Notes: generated by a model from the sequence alone, not told the origin. A stretch of DNA of 37,857 nucleotides from Methylobacter sp. (GCF_023227905.1 NZ_JALOCF010000048.1:1-37857), one strand, 5' to 3'. Counted from the first letter of the stretch, positions 1 through 8,211 are shown. Translations and numbers: made by a program.

Positions 1-11
1 TAGGGTGCTAA

Positions 12-182
12 ATGAGTAACACACTCGAAAAATACGAACAGGACGAACAGTGGCTAGCAGTACGCCGGCCACTGGCGACCGAGTACGAAATTGACAAATT
101 CTGCGAATCCGTAGCAAAGCGGATGCAGATCAACGGCATGACCGAGGAATTAGCGCGAGCGCAAGCGATTGGGGAATTATGA
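12..182 (+). CDS. Small phage protein, 56 aa, unknown function
   Basis: The ATG at 12 opens a 56-residue charged protein (starts MSNTLEKYEQ, ends AQAIGEL). Its stop overlaps the next start as ATGA at 179-182, so translation is probably coupled. The same gene begins again at the right contig end with a GTG start (37720), showing that this is the junction of a circular map. I see no known domain, signal peptide or membrane segment. The composition suggests a small soluble helical protein. Confidence 0.65.
   Translation: MSNTLEKYEQDEQWLAVRRPLATEYEIDKFCESVAKRMQINGMTEELARAQAIGEL
13..149. repeat. Left copy of the contig-end direct repeat
   Basis: These 137 bases recur at 37721-37857 with a single difference (A at 23, G at 37731). 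The flanking sequence is also related but diverged: a short stretch starting TAGGG precedes both copies. The simplest reading is assembly overlap of a circular or circularly permuted phage genome with strain variation at the junction. A true terminal redundancy is possible but less likely at this length. Confidence 0.9.
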
Positions 183-451
183 GCAACAAAACAAATGACA
201 TTGACGCAACACTAATTGAGCGTGGAAATCGTTATGGGCCGTTCGAAGGCCATGCCAATGTGACGCAGGAGATTAAAAAGGCCATGCAGCGTCATAGCGG
301 CTGGAAAAGACTCAACAGCTCGCAAGTCGAAGCGCTGGAAATGATCGCCCACAAAATAGGCCGAATCATCAATGGTGATCCAAACTATGACGATTCATGG
401 AGGGATATATCCGGCTATGCCACATTGATCGAGAAACAGCTAAATGTCTAA
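179..451 (+). CDS. DUF6378-like phage protein
   Basis: This 90-residue protein carries the pattern ERGNRYG near residues 14-20, a central QVEALEMIAHKIGRI segment and GDPNYDDSWRDI near residues 67-78. That matches, from memory, small phage proteins grouped as DUF6378, whose biochemical role is unknown. It overlaps the upstream gene by 4 bases and the next gene by 8 bases. Sitting next to SSB across the circular junction, it belongs to the tail end of the rightward early operon. Confidence 0.75.
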   Translation: MSNKTNDIDATLIERGNRYGPFEGHANVTQEIKKAMQRHSGWKRLNSSQVEALEMIAHKIGRIINGDPNYDDSWRDISGYATLIEKQLNV

Positions 452-575
452 GCCGCACCTATTCCAACGCGGCGGAAAATGGTACGCGACAGCCGGCGAC
501 AAATGCAGCATCGGATTGACGCCGCGCTGTGCGATTAAGGGATTGAAAATTATGTGTTATTGGGCGCGGAATTGA
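444..575 (+). CDS. Small phage protein, 43 aa
   Basis: The ATG at 444 lies inside the end of the previous gene and opens a 43-residue protein: MSKPHLFQRGGKWYATAGDK, then a short Cys-containing tail. It resembles a class of very small phage proteins of form MSKPxLxxxxGxWY with a Gly-rich centre; function is unknown. Its 3' end overlaps the convergent gene 557-736 by 19 bases. It is short enough that the call rests on start coupling and the recognisable N-terminal pattern. Confidence 0.5.
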   Translation: MSKPHLFQRGGKWYATAGDKCSIGLTPRCAIKGLKIMCYWARN

Positions 576-736
576 TTGATAGCCGATTCAACCCAGTCTG
601 CACGCTGCATTTTGGGCAGGCTGGCGATAAATTCAGCGGTTTCAACGGACAGTTTTAGCGAGACTGTCCGTTTTTTGTCGGGCTTAGCCGGGCGGCCAGC
701 GCCGGAACGCTTGCCGCCTTGGGTTGGTTTATTCAT
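557..736 (-). CDS. Putative ribbon-helix-helix protein, 59 aa
   Basis: On the minus strand, ATG at 736 opens 59 residues. The N-terminus has the phage-typical GGKRSGAGRPAK basic arm (residues 7-18), then a predicted beta strand (RTVSLKLS) and two helices, as in Arc/CopG-type DNA-binding proteins. Start and upstream stop overlap as ATGA (733-736), so it is the last gene of the minus-strand operon beginning at 1538. It may autoregulate that operon or act on the adjacent late promoter; both are inference. Confidence 0.6.
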   Translation of the reverse strand: MNKPTQGGKRSGAGRPAKPDKKRTVSLKLSVETAEFIASLPKMQRADWVESAINQFRAQ

Positions 737-1050
737 AGCTTAGATTTTAATTCAATGAAAGAATCAATTATGTAATCAGAGTATTTTTTACCGGTAACCT
801 GCATTGAATAGCGGTCTAATGTCCTGTCCCATTCGTTAAAAAACATTGACATATTTCTCTCTATTTTAATATCAATAGAAATTCCACATGATATTAGCTG
901 CTCAGAAAAATCTGACAGTGCCAGCTGCTCAATGTGAAGCAGGATTTCAGATGGCTTTTCAGCGTTCCAGTATGAATGTTTGTTAGCCTCCTCAGATAAA
1001 TCACAAATATCAGAAACCGTTTTTTGATTTGGGAAATTTTTATCTAACAT
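733..1050 (-). CDS. Unknown acidic protein, 105 aa
   Basis: This 105-residue protein (MLDKNFPNQKTVSDICDLSE at the start) has no domain I recognise. It is AT-richer than its neighbours, has no signal peptide or membrane segment, and is mostly predicted helical. A sigma70-like promoter and an 18-bp palindrome lie about 50-85 bases upstream on the minus strand. The stop overlaps the start of the ribbon-helix-helix gene 557-736. Low GC and unknown function fit a moron-type accessory gene. Confidence 0.6.
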   Translation of the reverse strand: MLDKNFPNQKTVSDICDLSEEANKHSYWNAEKPSEILLHIEQLALSDFSEQLISCGISIDIKIERNMSMFFNEWDRTLDRYSMQVTGKKYSDYIIDSFIELKSKL

Positions 1051-1098
1051 GTCTGCTCTCCGTTTTCGATCCGGGCCATTCCCGTTTCGTTGGATATA

Positions 1099-1133
1099 AG
1101 TATATTCGCTTTTTGATAAAAGTAAACTTTTAT
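1099..1133 (-). promoter_or_regulatory. Minus-strand promoter with overlapping operator
   Basis: Reading leftward, TTTACT (1126-1121) and TATACT (1104-1099) are separated by 16 bases. The palindrome ATAAAAGT-AA-ACTTTTAT (1116-1133) covers the -35 element, the place expected for a repressor site. It would drive the genes at 733-1050 and 557-736. Confidence 0.5.
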
Positions 1134-1155
1134 TTAATGTGACAAATTGTCGCGG

Positions 1156-1335
1156 TCATGCGTTAGAGTTAAGTGTCTTGACCAGCCATTCAGTCAGCTT
1201 TAGCCCTTCACGCTGAGCGGCCATCACCCACGCGGCTTTAGCGGATGGCGTACACCTGGCATGGATGAAAGAAGTTGCGCCGTCGTCCTTGGCGGCGTTC
1301 TTGTTGCCTTTTGGCGCTCCGGGTTTTGTAGTCAT
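1156..1335 (-). CDS. Putative Arc-like small DNA-binding protein, 59 aa
   Basis: ATG at 1335 opens 59 residues with the common phage N-terminus KPGAPKGNKNAAKDDG followed by a strand (SFIHARCTP) and two helices (SAKAAWVMAAQREG and LTEWLVKTLN). This is the ribbon-helix-helix layout, although no tertiary prediction was possible. It starts 2 bases after the stop of 1338-1538 and so is cotranscribed with it. Together with 557-736 it makes two candidate repressors in one operon directly beside the late promoter. Confidence 0.6.
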   Translation of the reverse strand: MTTKPGAPKGNKNAAKDDGATSFIHARCTPSAKAAWVMAAQREGLKLTEWLVKTLNSNA

Positions 1336-1337
1336 GT

Positions 1338-1538
1338 TTAATCCCGCTCAGAAACTTTTCCGAACGAATAGCCAAGTTGAAATGCTTTAAACATGTTGTT
1401 AACTTCGCCGTTCTGGTAAATCTGTCCTTTTTTCCAAAGCTTTTTGTCCTCTTTATCTAGTCGCTCATGTTTGAACAGTTTTTCAAAATCTTTCAATAAA
1501 TCGTAATGTTCTTTCGTAAATAGCATGTCGTTCTCCAA
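1338..1538 (-). CDS. Conserved small phage protein, 66 aa
   Basis: The 66-residue product has a FEKLFK...LDKEDKKLWKKGQIYQNG core followed by a helical FKAFQLGYSFGK tail. I recognise this as a pattern common in small phage and prophage proteins of unknown function. It is the first gene of the four-gene minus-strand operon and is preceded by a TTGACA-containing promoter. No catalytic or metal-binding residues are obvious. Confidence 0.6.
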   Translation of the reverse strand: MENDMLFTKEHYDLLKDFEKLFKHERLDKEDKKLWKKGQIYQNGEVNNMFKAFQLGYSFGKVSERD

Positions 1539-1589
1539 GCGGGTTCCGGGTTCCGCCCGGTCGGTAGCTGTTCGTTCAGCATGGGTGTA

Positions 1590-1640
1590 GATTAAAGCAT
1601 GATAATTGAATTGTCAACACAAATTAAATAAATAATTATC
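1590..1640 (-). promoter_or_regulatory. Minus-strand promoter for the 1538-557 operon
   Basis: A perfect TTGACA on the minus strand (1617-1612) is followed 15-16 bases later by TTTAAT or TTAATC (1596-1590). Inverted repeat arms GATAATT (1601-1607) and AATTATC (1634-1640) flank the -35 element and could be an operator. Confidence 0.5.
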
Positions 1641-1675
1641 ACAGCAGATTGTCACAGGTAGCGTTAGTCCATAAA

Positions 1676-1723
1676 TTGGTTGAAATAAACCAAACTTTGT
1701 TATAATTGGTTCATATGAACCAA
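1676..1723 (+). promoter_or_regulatory. Late promoter with paired palindromic operators
   Basis: An extended -10 element TGTTATAAT (1698-1706) lies between two palindromes of form TTGGTT-N6-AACCAA at 1676-1693 and 1706-1723. The second is a perfect 18-bp palindrome that overlaps the last base of TATAAT and the expected start site. The centres are 30 bp apart, about three helical turns, so two bound dimers would face the same side. No good -35 is at the right spacing. The transcript would begin about 16 bases before the ATG at 1729. Confidence 0.7.
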
Positions 1724-1728
1724 AAATT

Positions 1729-2004
1729 ATGGCAGCACGATTAAATAAATTACATCAGGACAGCGTGAGGGCGAAAATACAAGGGAGTCAGCTTGTTAAT
1801 CGTCTTCAAAATCATGCGCTTGGCAAATGCGATATGGAATCGACACAAGTTCAGGCCGCAAAAATATTACTTGATAAGCTCGTATCAAATGCGCCGGCAG
1901 AGGTCAATATCGGAGGTCAGGCCGATAACCCCGTTAATCACACCGTAGCAGTCGCGCCAATGCTGACACCAGAGCAGTGGGCGGCAACGTTTGGGCCTAA
2001 ATAA
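1729..2004 (+). CDS. Putative terminase small subunit-like protein
   Basis: This 91-residue protein precedes and overlaps (by one base) the large terminase gene. Its core, SQLVNRLQNHALGK followed by STQVQAAKILLDKLV, matches a class of small phage proteins encoded in front of large terminases and taken to be small terminase subunits; DNA recognition is the presumed role. The C-terminus (TPEQWAATFGPK) is characteristic of the group. There is no obvious ribosome-binding site, because the operator palindrome abuts the start; the message may be nearly leaderless. Confidence 0.65.
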   Translation: MAARLNKLHQDSVRAKIQGSQLVNRLQNHALGKCDMESTQVQAAKILLDKLVSNAPAEVNIGGQADNPVNHTVAVAPMLTPEQWAATFGPK

Positions 2005-3497
2005 TGTGGAATCCACAACCAGGCGCGCAGGCGGCGGCATTTTCGGCCAGGTGGGTTGATGAGCTGTTTTACGGTGGTGAGCGTGGCGGTGGTAAATCTG
2101 ATTTCCAGCTCGGTTATCAGGAGGATGCCGCGCTACGCTACGAGGGCAAGTCGCGCGGCATCATGTTCCGCAAAACCTACGCCGAGCTTGAGGAACTGCA
2201 AGGGCGGGCAATGGAGGTTTTCCCGGCTGAGGGCGCCGTTTACAAAACGCAGTCTAGTGCGAGCCATCCATATACAAACTGCTGGTACTGGCCCAATGGG
2301 GCTAGCGTAAAGATGCGCTATATCGAACATGAGCGCGATTATGGTAGGTATCACGGACACCAATACTCTCACCAGTCATTTGACGAGGTAACAGAGTACA
2401 GCAGCCCAAACGGTATGATAAAGATGTTTTCGTGTTTGCGTAACGCTCACGGTGTTCCGTGTTCGGTGCGCTCAACCGGCAACCCTGGCGGCGTTGGGCA
2501 TGGATGGGTGAAGGCTCGATATATCGATAATGGTTCTCGGCCACTGACGATATACAAAGACCCTGAAAGCGATTTCACGCGCATGTTTGTACCATCCAGG
2601 ACTACAGACAATCAGATTCTGCTGGGAAGCGATCCGGCCTATGTTGGTCGAATCATAGCGGCAACAAATGGAAACGAGGCGTTGCGTAAGGCGTGGCTAG
2701 AGGGTGATTGGAATATCGTGGCTGGGGCGTTCTTCGACTGCTGGTCAATGTCGCGTCACGTTATCAGGCCGTTCGAGATTTCAGAGCAGTGGCATAAGTT
2801 CATTTCAGGCGACTGGGGAAGCGCCCGGCCATTTTCGTTCGGCTGGTGGGCGATAGTCAGCGACGACTACAAAACCGAGGAAGGACTGATATTGCCCCGA
2901 GGCTGCATCGTGCGCTATCAGGAATGGTATGGCATGAAATACAACGACCACGGCCAGCCGCTATTCAATACCGGGCTAAAAATGACGGCCGAAGAAGTCG
3001 GAGCCGGCATCGTATCAAGGTCTGGTAAAAAAGAAATTGGCATAGGTGTTCTCGACCCGGCCGCATTTTCCGAGGACGGCGGGCCGAGCATCGCTGACAG
3101 GATGCGCAAATCAGGCGCTAAATTCAGGCGTGCCGACAACGCCAGGGTTCCGCAGCGCGGCGCAATGGGGGGATGGGATCAGCTACGCTCCAGGCTAATT
3201 GGCGAAGCATTCGACAGGCCAATGATCGTTTGCTTCAACAACTGTATTGACTCTATCCGCACTATCCCAATATTGCAGCACGACAAAGACCGGCTGGAAG
3301 ATGTCGATACCGATCAAGAAGACCACGCCGCCGATGAATGGCGCTATGCCTGCATGAGCCGGCCATACGTTCGCAAATATGACCCACAAATCCCCGTCGA
3401 GCAGTCGCTACAGTCAGCATCAATCCAAAACATCAGCATGAAATCAATCACACAGCAGCATTTGCAGCGCATGAAAGCGAAGAGGGACACATGGTAG
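2004..3497 (+). CDS. terL: Terminase large subunit (packaging ATPase/nuclease)
   Basis: The 497-residue protein is the motor that cuts and translocates DNA into proheads. The ATPase half has a Walker A-like GERGGGKS (25-32) and Walker B SFDEVTEY (D127-E128). The nuclease half has D270 in SGDWGSARP, D351 in VLDPAAF and a late acidic DHAADEW (about 440-446), fitting an RNase H-like metal site. It overlaps the portal gene by 7 bases, the standard packaging order. Length is normal for the family. Confidence 0.93.
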   Translation: MWNPQPGAQAAAFSARWVDELFYGGERGGGKSDFQLGYQEDAALRYEGKSRGIMFRKTYAELEELQGRAMEVFPAEGAVYKTQSSASHPYTNCWYWPNGASVKMRYIEHERDYGRYHGHQYSHQSFDEVTEYSSPNGMIKMFSCLRNAHGVPCSVRSTGNPGGVGHGWVKARYIDNGSRPLTIYKDPESDFTRMFVPSRTTDNQILLGSDPAYVGRIIAATNGNEALRKAWLEGDWNIVAGAFFDCWSMSRHVIRPFEISEQWHKFISGDWGSARPFSFGWWAIVSDDYKTEEGLILPRGCIVRYQEWYGMKYNDHGQPLFNTGLKMTAEEVGAGIVSRSGKKEIGIGVLDPAAFSEDGGPSIADRMRKSGAKFRRADNARVPQRGAMGGWDQLRSRLIGEAFDRPMIVCFNNCIDSIRTIPILQHDKDRLEDVDTDQEDHAADEWRYACMSRPYVRKYDPQIPVEQSLQSASIQNISMKSITQQHLQRMKAKRDTW

Positions 3498-5584
3498 AGA
3501 TTGCACCAGAGCAGGACGCAGGCGCGGTAAAACGCTGGTTTTCAGAGCTTGACGACGCTAAGAAGCGCGACGAGAGCTATCGCAAGGAAGGCAAGCGGAT
3601 TATCGACATTTACACCGGCACAAAGAAGGTGCCGTTCAATATCCTGTACAGCAACACTGATACGCTGCTGCCGGCGCTCTATTCGGCCGTGCCGCGTCCA
3701 GTCGTTCGCCATCGGTTCAAAGACACCGCGCCGTTAGCGCAGGCTGCGGCAAAAGCCGGCGAACGGATGCTGGAATATCTGCTCGACACCAACACGGACG
3801 GCTATGAGACGTTTGACGACAGCATGAACAGCGCCACGCTCGACGCCATGTTGCCTGGGCGCGGTGTGACGAGAATCAAATATGACGCGGAGATTGGCGA
3901 ATATGGCATTGACAGCGAAGCAGAAGAGGATATTGAAAGCGGAGATAGCGGAATTGCGTCAGAAATTAGCCTCAGAAAAGAGTCCGAGCTAGTCTGCACC
4001 GATACTGTTTGCTGGGACCGAGTGCTATTCGGCTACTCGAAAAAGTGGTCGGAAGTGCCATGGATCGCGTTTGAAGAGATCATCGACAAAGCCGAGGCAG
4101 AGCGGTTGTTTGGCAAGGAAATGGCCGGCAAGATTCAGTTTACGAAGGAAGGCGACGACACCGAAAACGATTCAGGCGAAGAAAAGCAGGACGAACACCA
4201 GGGCGAGCGCAAAACGGCGACTATCTACCAGATATGGGATAAGTCGGGCGGCAAAAAGGTGCGCTATGTGTCTAAGCACTACAAGGACGGTTTCCTGAAA
4301 GTCGAGGACGATCCGCTAGAGCTGGCAGGATTCTTCCCGATGCCGAGGCCTATCGTGCTGTTTGCCAAGTCGAACGACATGTCCGTTACGGCGCCCTATC
4401 TGGTGTATGAGTCGCAAGCGAAAGAAATCAACGAACTAACCGTCCGCATCCAGAAGATCGTCCGAGCGATCAAGGCGCGAGGTGTCTATGACAGCGAGTT
4501 AAAGGGGGACATCGCCAACCTGTTGAGCGGCGATGATAACGAGATGATCCCCGCCGAGAAATCGGCAACGATTGCCGCCGATAATGGTTTCGACAAATCA
4601 ATATGGTTCTGGCCGGTCGAGAAGCTGATAGTCGTTTTGCGCGAATTATACGCGGCGCGGGAAGAGGCTAAGCAGGTCATTTACGAAGTCACCGGCATAT
4701 CGGACATTATCCGCGGATCGACGGTAGCCAGCGAGACGGCATCAGCACAACAGTTGAAAAGCCAATGGGGCACCATGCGACTCAAGCGTAATCAAGGTGA
4801 GGTGCAGCGATATGCGCGGGATTTGCTGCGGTTGATGCTGGAAGTGGCCGCCACCAAGTTCAGCGCAGATACTTGGGCGCAAATGACGGGTTTGCCGTAT
4901 GCGACTGATCAGGAAGTGGTGCAGTCTCAAGCCGTCATGCAAGCCGCGCAACAAATGCAAATGCAGGGCATGCAGCCAAACGAGGCTCAACAAGGCATGA
5001 TTCAGCAAGCGCAAGCGGTTATGCAAAAACAAACCTGGTCGCAAGTGCTTGACCTGCTGAAAAACGACATGCAGCGATCGTACAAGATCGACATCGAAAC
5101 GAACAGCACGATATTGCCGGAAGCGGTCGAAGATCAGAAACAGATTGCCGAGGTAATGACCGCCTTGGGTGAATACCTGCAAGGCGTCGCGCCGCTGATC
5201 GAAAAGGGTGCGTTTCCGTTCGAAGCGGCCAAGGCCATGATGCTATCGGTTGTGCGTCGCTACCAGTTCGGCGATGAAATCGAGGAATACATCAACCAGA
5301 TGCAGCCACCACAACCGCCGCAAGATGCCACGCAGCAGGACAAGCAAGCCGAATTGCAGGCTAAACAGGATGAGCAGCAGGCAAATATCCAGCTTGAAAA
5401 GCTCAAGCTCGAAATGCAGCGCCTGATAGCCGAGGGCGAGGCGAAAACGCAAATGCACCTTGAGCAAATGCGCATCGAATCAGCCGAGAAAATCGCGAAA
5501 TACCAGGCCGATTTGCAGGCGCAAACACAATTACAGATCGCCGCCATGACAGCGGCCAACCAACCACAATCAGAGGCAGCATAA
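3491..5584 (+). CDS. Portal protein
   Basis: The 697-residue protein follows terL and has the size and composition of podovirus portal proteins, which form the twelve-subunit DNA channel at one capsid vertex. The N-terminal part has a YTGTKKVPFNILYSN segment and a VRHRF motif typical of this group. The last 120 residues are Gln/Ala/Glu-rich and predicted to form a long helix, like the barrel of P22-type portals. Its stop is directly followed by ATG of the next gene. Confidence 0.88.
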   Translation: MVEIAPEQDAGAVKRWFSELDDAKKRDESYRKEGKRIIDIYTGTKKVPFNILYSNTDTLLPALYSAVPRPVVRHRFKDTAPLAQAAAKAGERMLEYLLDTNTDGYETFDDSMNSATLDAMLPGRGVTRIKYDAEIGEYGIDSEAEEDIESGDSGIASEISLRKESELVCTDTVCWDRVLFGYSKKWSEVPWIAFEEIIDKAEAERLFGKEMAGKIQFTKEGDDTENDSGEEKQDEHQGERKTATIYQIWDKSGGKKVRYVSKHYKDGFLKVEDDPLELAGFFPMPRPIVLFAKSNDMSVTAPYLVYESQAKEINELTVRIQKIVRAIKARGVYDSELKGDIANLLSGDDNEMIPAEKSATIAADNGFDKSIWFWPVEKLIVVLRELYAAREEAKQVIYEVTGISDIIRGSTVASETASAQQLKSQWGTMRLKRNQGEVQRYARDLLRLMLEVAATKFSADTWAQMTGLPYATDQEVVQSQAVMQAAQQMQMQGMQPNEAQQGMIQQAQAVMQKQTWSQVLDLLKNDMQRSYKIDIETNSTILPEAVEDQKQIAEVMTALGEYLQGVAPLIEKGAFPFEAAKAMMLSVVRRYQFGDEIEEYINQMQPPQPPQDATQQDKQAELQAKQDEQQANIQLEKLKLEMQRLIAEGEAKTQMHLEQMRIESAEKIAKYQADLQAQTQLQIAAMTAANQPQSEAA

Positions 5585-5935
5585 ATGAGCAATTTAGTTA
5601 ATGAAGGCGGTGAATATCTGCATAAGGCCGCGAGCGTCGATGTTAATGCAGCAGTGACAGCGAATGTCGATGCGGCTGTGGCGGCTCAGGCCGGTCTAAG
5701 GCTGGTCGGGTATTCGGCCAAAGAGTCGGCAGCAATACCGGCAGCGGCGACATTTTCAATCGTTCACGGCGCAACCGGTGCAGGTGGAGCATCACTGGTG
5801 CATGTCAACTTTGCCGCGGCTGGTTCGTCTACGGTGTGGTTTGGCGATGATGGTATAGATGCGCCTAATGGGCTATCTATCGACTGGCTGACGGGGCAGG
5901 TAGACGTGAATCTATTTTACAAATTGGTGAACTAA
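5585..5935 (+). CDS. Small virion-associated protein, 116 aa (inferred)
   Basis: Unrecognised family. The N-terminal third is Ala/Val-rich (NAAVTANVDAAVAAQ); the rest is Gly/Ala-rich and beta-like, ending in DVNLFYKLVN. Its place between portal and scaffold, with start immediately after the portal stop and an overlap with the next gene, suggests a small structural or decoration protein made with the head genes. No enzyme motif is visible. Confidence 0.6.
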   Translation: MSNLVNEGGEYLHKAASVDVNAAVTANVDAAVAAQAGLRLVGYSAKESAAIPAAATFSIVHGATGAGGASLVHVNFAAAGSSTVWFGDDGIDAPNGLSIDWLTGQVDVNLFYKLVN

Positions 5936-6363
5936 TGCCGCGTTATGTTTACTGCTGCCCGAAACATGGCAGGTTCGAGAGGATATTGCGCGTGTCTGAC
6001 CATCGGCGCATTGTCGAGTGCGAATGCGGAACCGACTCGCCGCAGGTCATCACGCCTATAACTGTTGTCATCCCGTCGCATATGAGCGCCACTGGTGTTA
6101 GCGCGTATGAATCGCCGGTGTCTGGCGAAATCATCACCACGCAACGGCAAAGGGCGAACGATCTTGCGGCCCATGACTGCATCGAGTACGAACCAGGGAT
6201 GAAGCAGGATACCGACCGGCGAGTTATTGAGGATGATGCAAGGCTGGACAAGTTGGTCGACGAGACTTTTGACCGCGAGTTTACTGCCATGCCAAGCGAT
6301 AAGCGCGAGGCACTGGTCAACGAGATTGCCAGCGGCGCGACTGCTGAAACAGTACGAATTTAA
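5935..6363 (+). CDS. Zinc-ribbon-like head-gene protein, 142 aa
   Basis: Residues 1-35 contain a CC...C...CEC cysteine pattern (YCCPKHGRF and VECECG) resembling the FmdB-type zinc ribbon. A helical, charged domain follows with SGEIITTQRQRANDLAAHD. Proteins of this build lie just upstream of scaffold genes in related podoviruses; function is unknown. The ATG overlaps the previous stop (TAATG). The C-terminal half is acidic and soluble. Confidence 0.65.
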   Translation: MPRYVYCCPKHGRFERILRVSDHRRIVECECGTDSPQVITPITVVIPSHMSATGVSAYESPVSGEIITTQRQRANDLAAHDCIEYEPGMKQDTDRRVIEDDARLDKLVDETFDREFTAMPSDKREALVNEIASGATAETVRI

Positions 6364-6381
6364 CTACCTGACAGGTGAAAA

Positions 6382-7347
6382 ATGAGCGATGAAAACGATT
6401 TTGATTTTGATGGTGCGGTAGATTCTATCGGCGCGGACCTATTCGGCGGCTCTGACGAAACCGATATTGATAACGAGCTATCCAACAACGAGCAGACAGG
6501 CGAACAACAAGAAGCCGAGGCCGAAAAAACAGCGGATAACGTAACCGAAGAGCAGCAACAGGAAGTCCCCGCCAAAGCCCCGCCAGCATCCTGGGCGAAA
6601 GAGCAGCACGAACACTGGTCTAAAATGACCCCGGAAGCGCAAGCCTATGTCGAGCTGCGCGAAAAGCAGATGTTGGACGGCATTGAACAGTACAAGGCCA
6701 ATCATGCCTATGCTCAGGAATTGCAGCGCACTATCGAACCATACCGCGACATGCTGCAACAGTTCGGATTAAATGAGCATCAGGTTGTCGAGAATTCACT
6801 AGGATGGAATCGAGCGCTGACCAGTGGCAGCGTGGAAGCCAGGCAGCAGGCTTTCATCAAGCTCGGCACTGATTTGGGCATTATCCCACAGGAAGGCCAG
6901 CCGCAGATTGACCCGCGCACACAGGAGCTACAACAGCGCGTCGAGCGCATGGAGCGCGAATCGCAACAGCGCCAGCAGGCCGAGTACCAGCAGAATTACA
7001 GCAAGGTTGCGTCCGAGGTTGAAGCGTTTGCCAGCGATCCAGAGCACCCGTATTTTGAAGAGGTTGCCGACGATGTGATTGCATTGCTCCAAACCGGACT
7101 TGACCTGAAAGACGCATACGAGAAAGCGGTATGGGCGAACCCTATTACCAGAGCCAAAGAGCAATCCAAGCTGATCGAGTCCGAAACAGCGGTAAGACTT
7201 GCCAAGCAGACAGCCGAAGCCAAGGCGGCACAAAAGGCCAAGGCCGCGAACGTCAAGCCGATCAACAGCAATAGGCAGAGTGCGGAACCGGTGGGCAGTT
7301 GGGACGACACAATGGCTGAGACATTGGCCAAGCTGAGAGCCGGTTAA
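6382..7347 (+). CDS. Scaffold protein (putative)
   Basis: This 321-residue protein sits immediately before the capsid gene, is very acidic at the N-terminus, rich in Gln and Glu, and has extended coiled-coil prediction (about residues 165-215). Its basic C-terminus (AKAAQKAKAANVKPI) fits a capsid-binding tail. These are the hallmarks of internal scaffolds that guide procapsid assembly. A GGTGAAAA ribosome site precedes the ATG. Its stop overlaps the stop of the convergent endonuclease gene. Confidence 0.75.
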   Translation: MSDENDFDFDGAVDSIGADLFGGSDETDIDNELSNNEQTGEQQEAEAEKTADNVTEEQQQEVPAKAPPASWAKEQHEHWSKMTPEAQAYVELREKQMLDGIEQYKANHAYAQELQRTIEPYRDMLQQFGLNEHQVVENSLGWNRALTSGSVEARQQAFIKLGTDLGIIPQEGQPQIDPRTQELQQRVERMERESQQRQQAEYQQNYSKVASEVEAFASDPEHPYFEEVADDVIALLQTGLDLKDAYEKAVWANPITRAKEQSKLIESETAVRLAKQTAEAKAAQKAKAANVKPINSNRQSAEPVGSWDDTMAETLAKLRAG

Positions 7348-8108
7348 GCCGTTTTAGCCAAACGTTTTGCTGCCCATGTGGCTCTGCGTTTGGCTTTTGT
7401 TTCCTCTGATTGCGTTCGTCCTGTATGCCATTCTGCGTTTTTCAGCCGATCTTCTTCTGTTCTAACCCGGCCTTTATTAGCCGCTGCTATCTTTCTCCGG
7501 GTTTCCTCTGAAACATTCCTTCCCATAATACCTAAACTGATCTTTGCCTTTTGTTCTTCTGGCAGGCTTTTACCCTTGTGAGCAGCGCCCATTTTTGCGC
7601 GCGTTTCATCTGATCTGTTTTGTTGAGCTAAAGACATATTCTTCCGCGCCTCTTCCGTTCGTTTCTTGCCGATATTTGACGCCTTGATTCGAGATTTTGC
7701 TTCCTCAGTGTGAGGATATCTTTTCTTTCCGGTTTGTATTTCAGATATTTTTGCCCTATGACTTTCTGACTTTGGTTTTCCGGTCATTGAGTTTGACAAC
7801 TTCAGCCTTGACTCATCAGAAAAGAAAGCGTTACCGCCTCCGCCCCTCAGATTGTAACCATTTGGGGACAGTGTTTTGTATTGCTCGATAAACAAAGATT
7901 CGGCGTCATTTGCTTGCTCAAGGCTTAAATCTGACATAAGGATTTCATACTCGAAATCGTCCACTCCGTATTTTTTAACGGCATTGGCAAATGCAAATCC
8001 TCTATCGGCTTTCATGTGAGCCTTCATGCGCTCTCTTGGGCGGCTTGTTTGCCCTATATAAGATTTCCAGCTTGTTTTGCACGTGTATTTGTAAATTATA
8101 TATGGCAT
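7344..8108 (-). CDS. GIY-YIG homing endonuclease with NUMOD3 repeats
   Basis: The product (254 aa from ATG 8108) begins with a GIY-YIG nuclease domain: IIYKYTCKTSWKSYIGQTSRP at the start, then NAVKKYGVDDFEYEIL and an E..FI...Y catalytic region. The C-terminal half repeats S.ET..K...A..G, the NUMOD3 DNA-binding motif, about six times. Free-standing GIY-YIG genes like this spread by cutting related phages. It lies on the opposite strand between scaffold and capsid, sharing 4 bases with the scaffold stop. A TTG start at 8165 would add 19 residues. Confidence 0.9.
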   Translation of the reverse strand: MPYIIYKYTCKTSWKSYIGQTSRPRERMKAHMKADRGFAFANAVKKYGVDDFEYEILMSDLSLEQANDAESLFIEQYKTLSPNGYNLRGGGGNAFFSDESRLKLSNSMTGKPKSESHRAKISEIQTGKKRYPHTEEAKSRIKASNIGKKRTEEARKNMSLAQQNRSDETRAKMGAAHKGKSLPEEQKAKISLGIMGRNVSEETRRKIAAANKGRVRTEEDRLKNAEWHTGRTQSEETKAKRRATWAAKRLAKTA

Positions 8109-8199
8109 GTTAATGTCGGCCGATAATGTTGTGCTTACTATATATGTAAACCTATTAAAAATCAATTGGTTGTGTTGAAATTATTAGAAAATTAGTGTA

Positions 8200-8211
8200 A
8201 TGTTATAACAT
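8200..8211. promoter_or_regulatory. Palindromic -10-like element before capsid gene
   Basis: The 12-bp perfect palindrome ATGTTATAACAT contains TGTTATAAC on both strands. It could serve the capsid gene rightward (with a leader of about 130 bases holding small hairpins such as TCTCT-GAC-AGAGA) and the endonuclease leftward. The same element class occurs at 1698, 18967 and 19673. Confidence 0.45.

Noticed and set aside
4742..5182. 146-codon minus-strand frame inside portal
   Set aside because: Shadow of the portal coding frame; Leu/His-rich composition typical of antisense.
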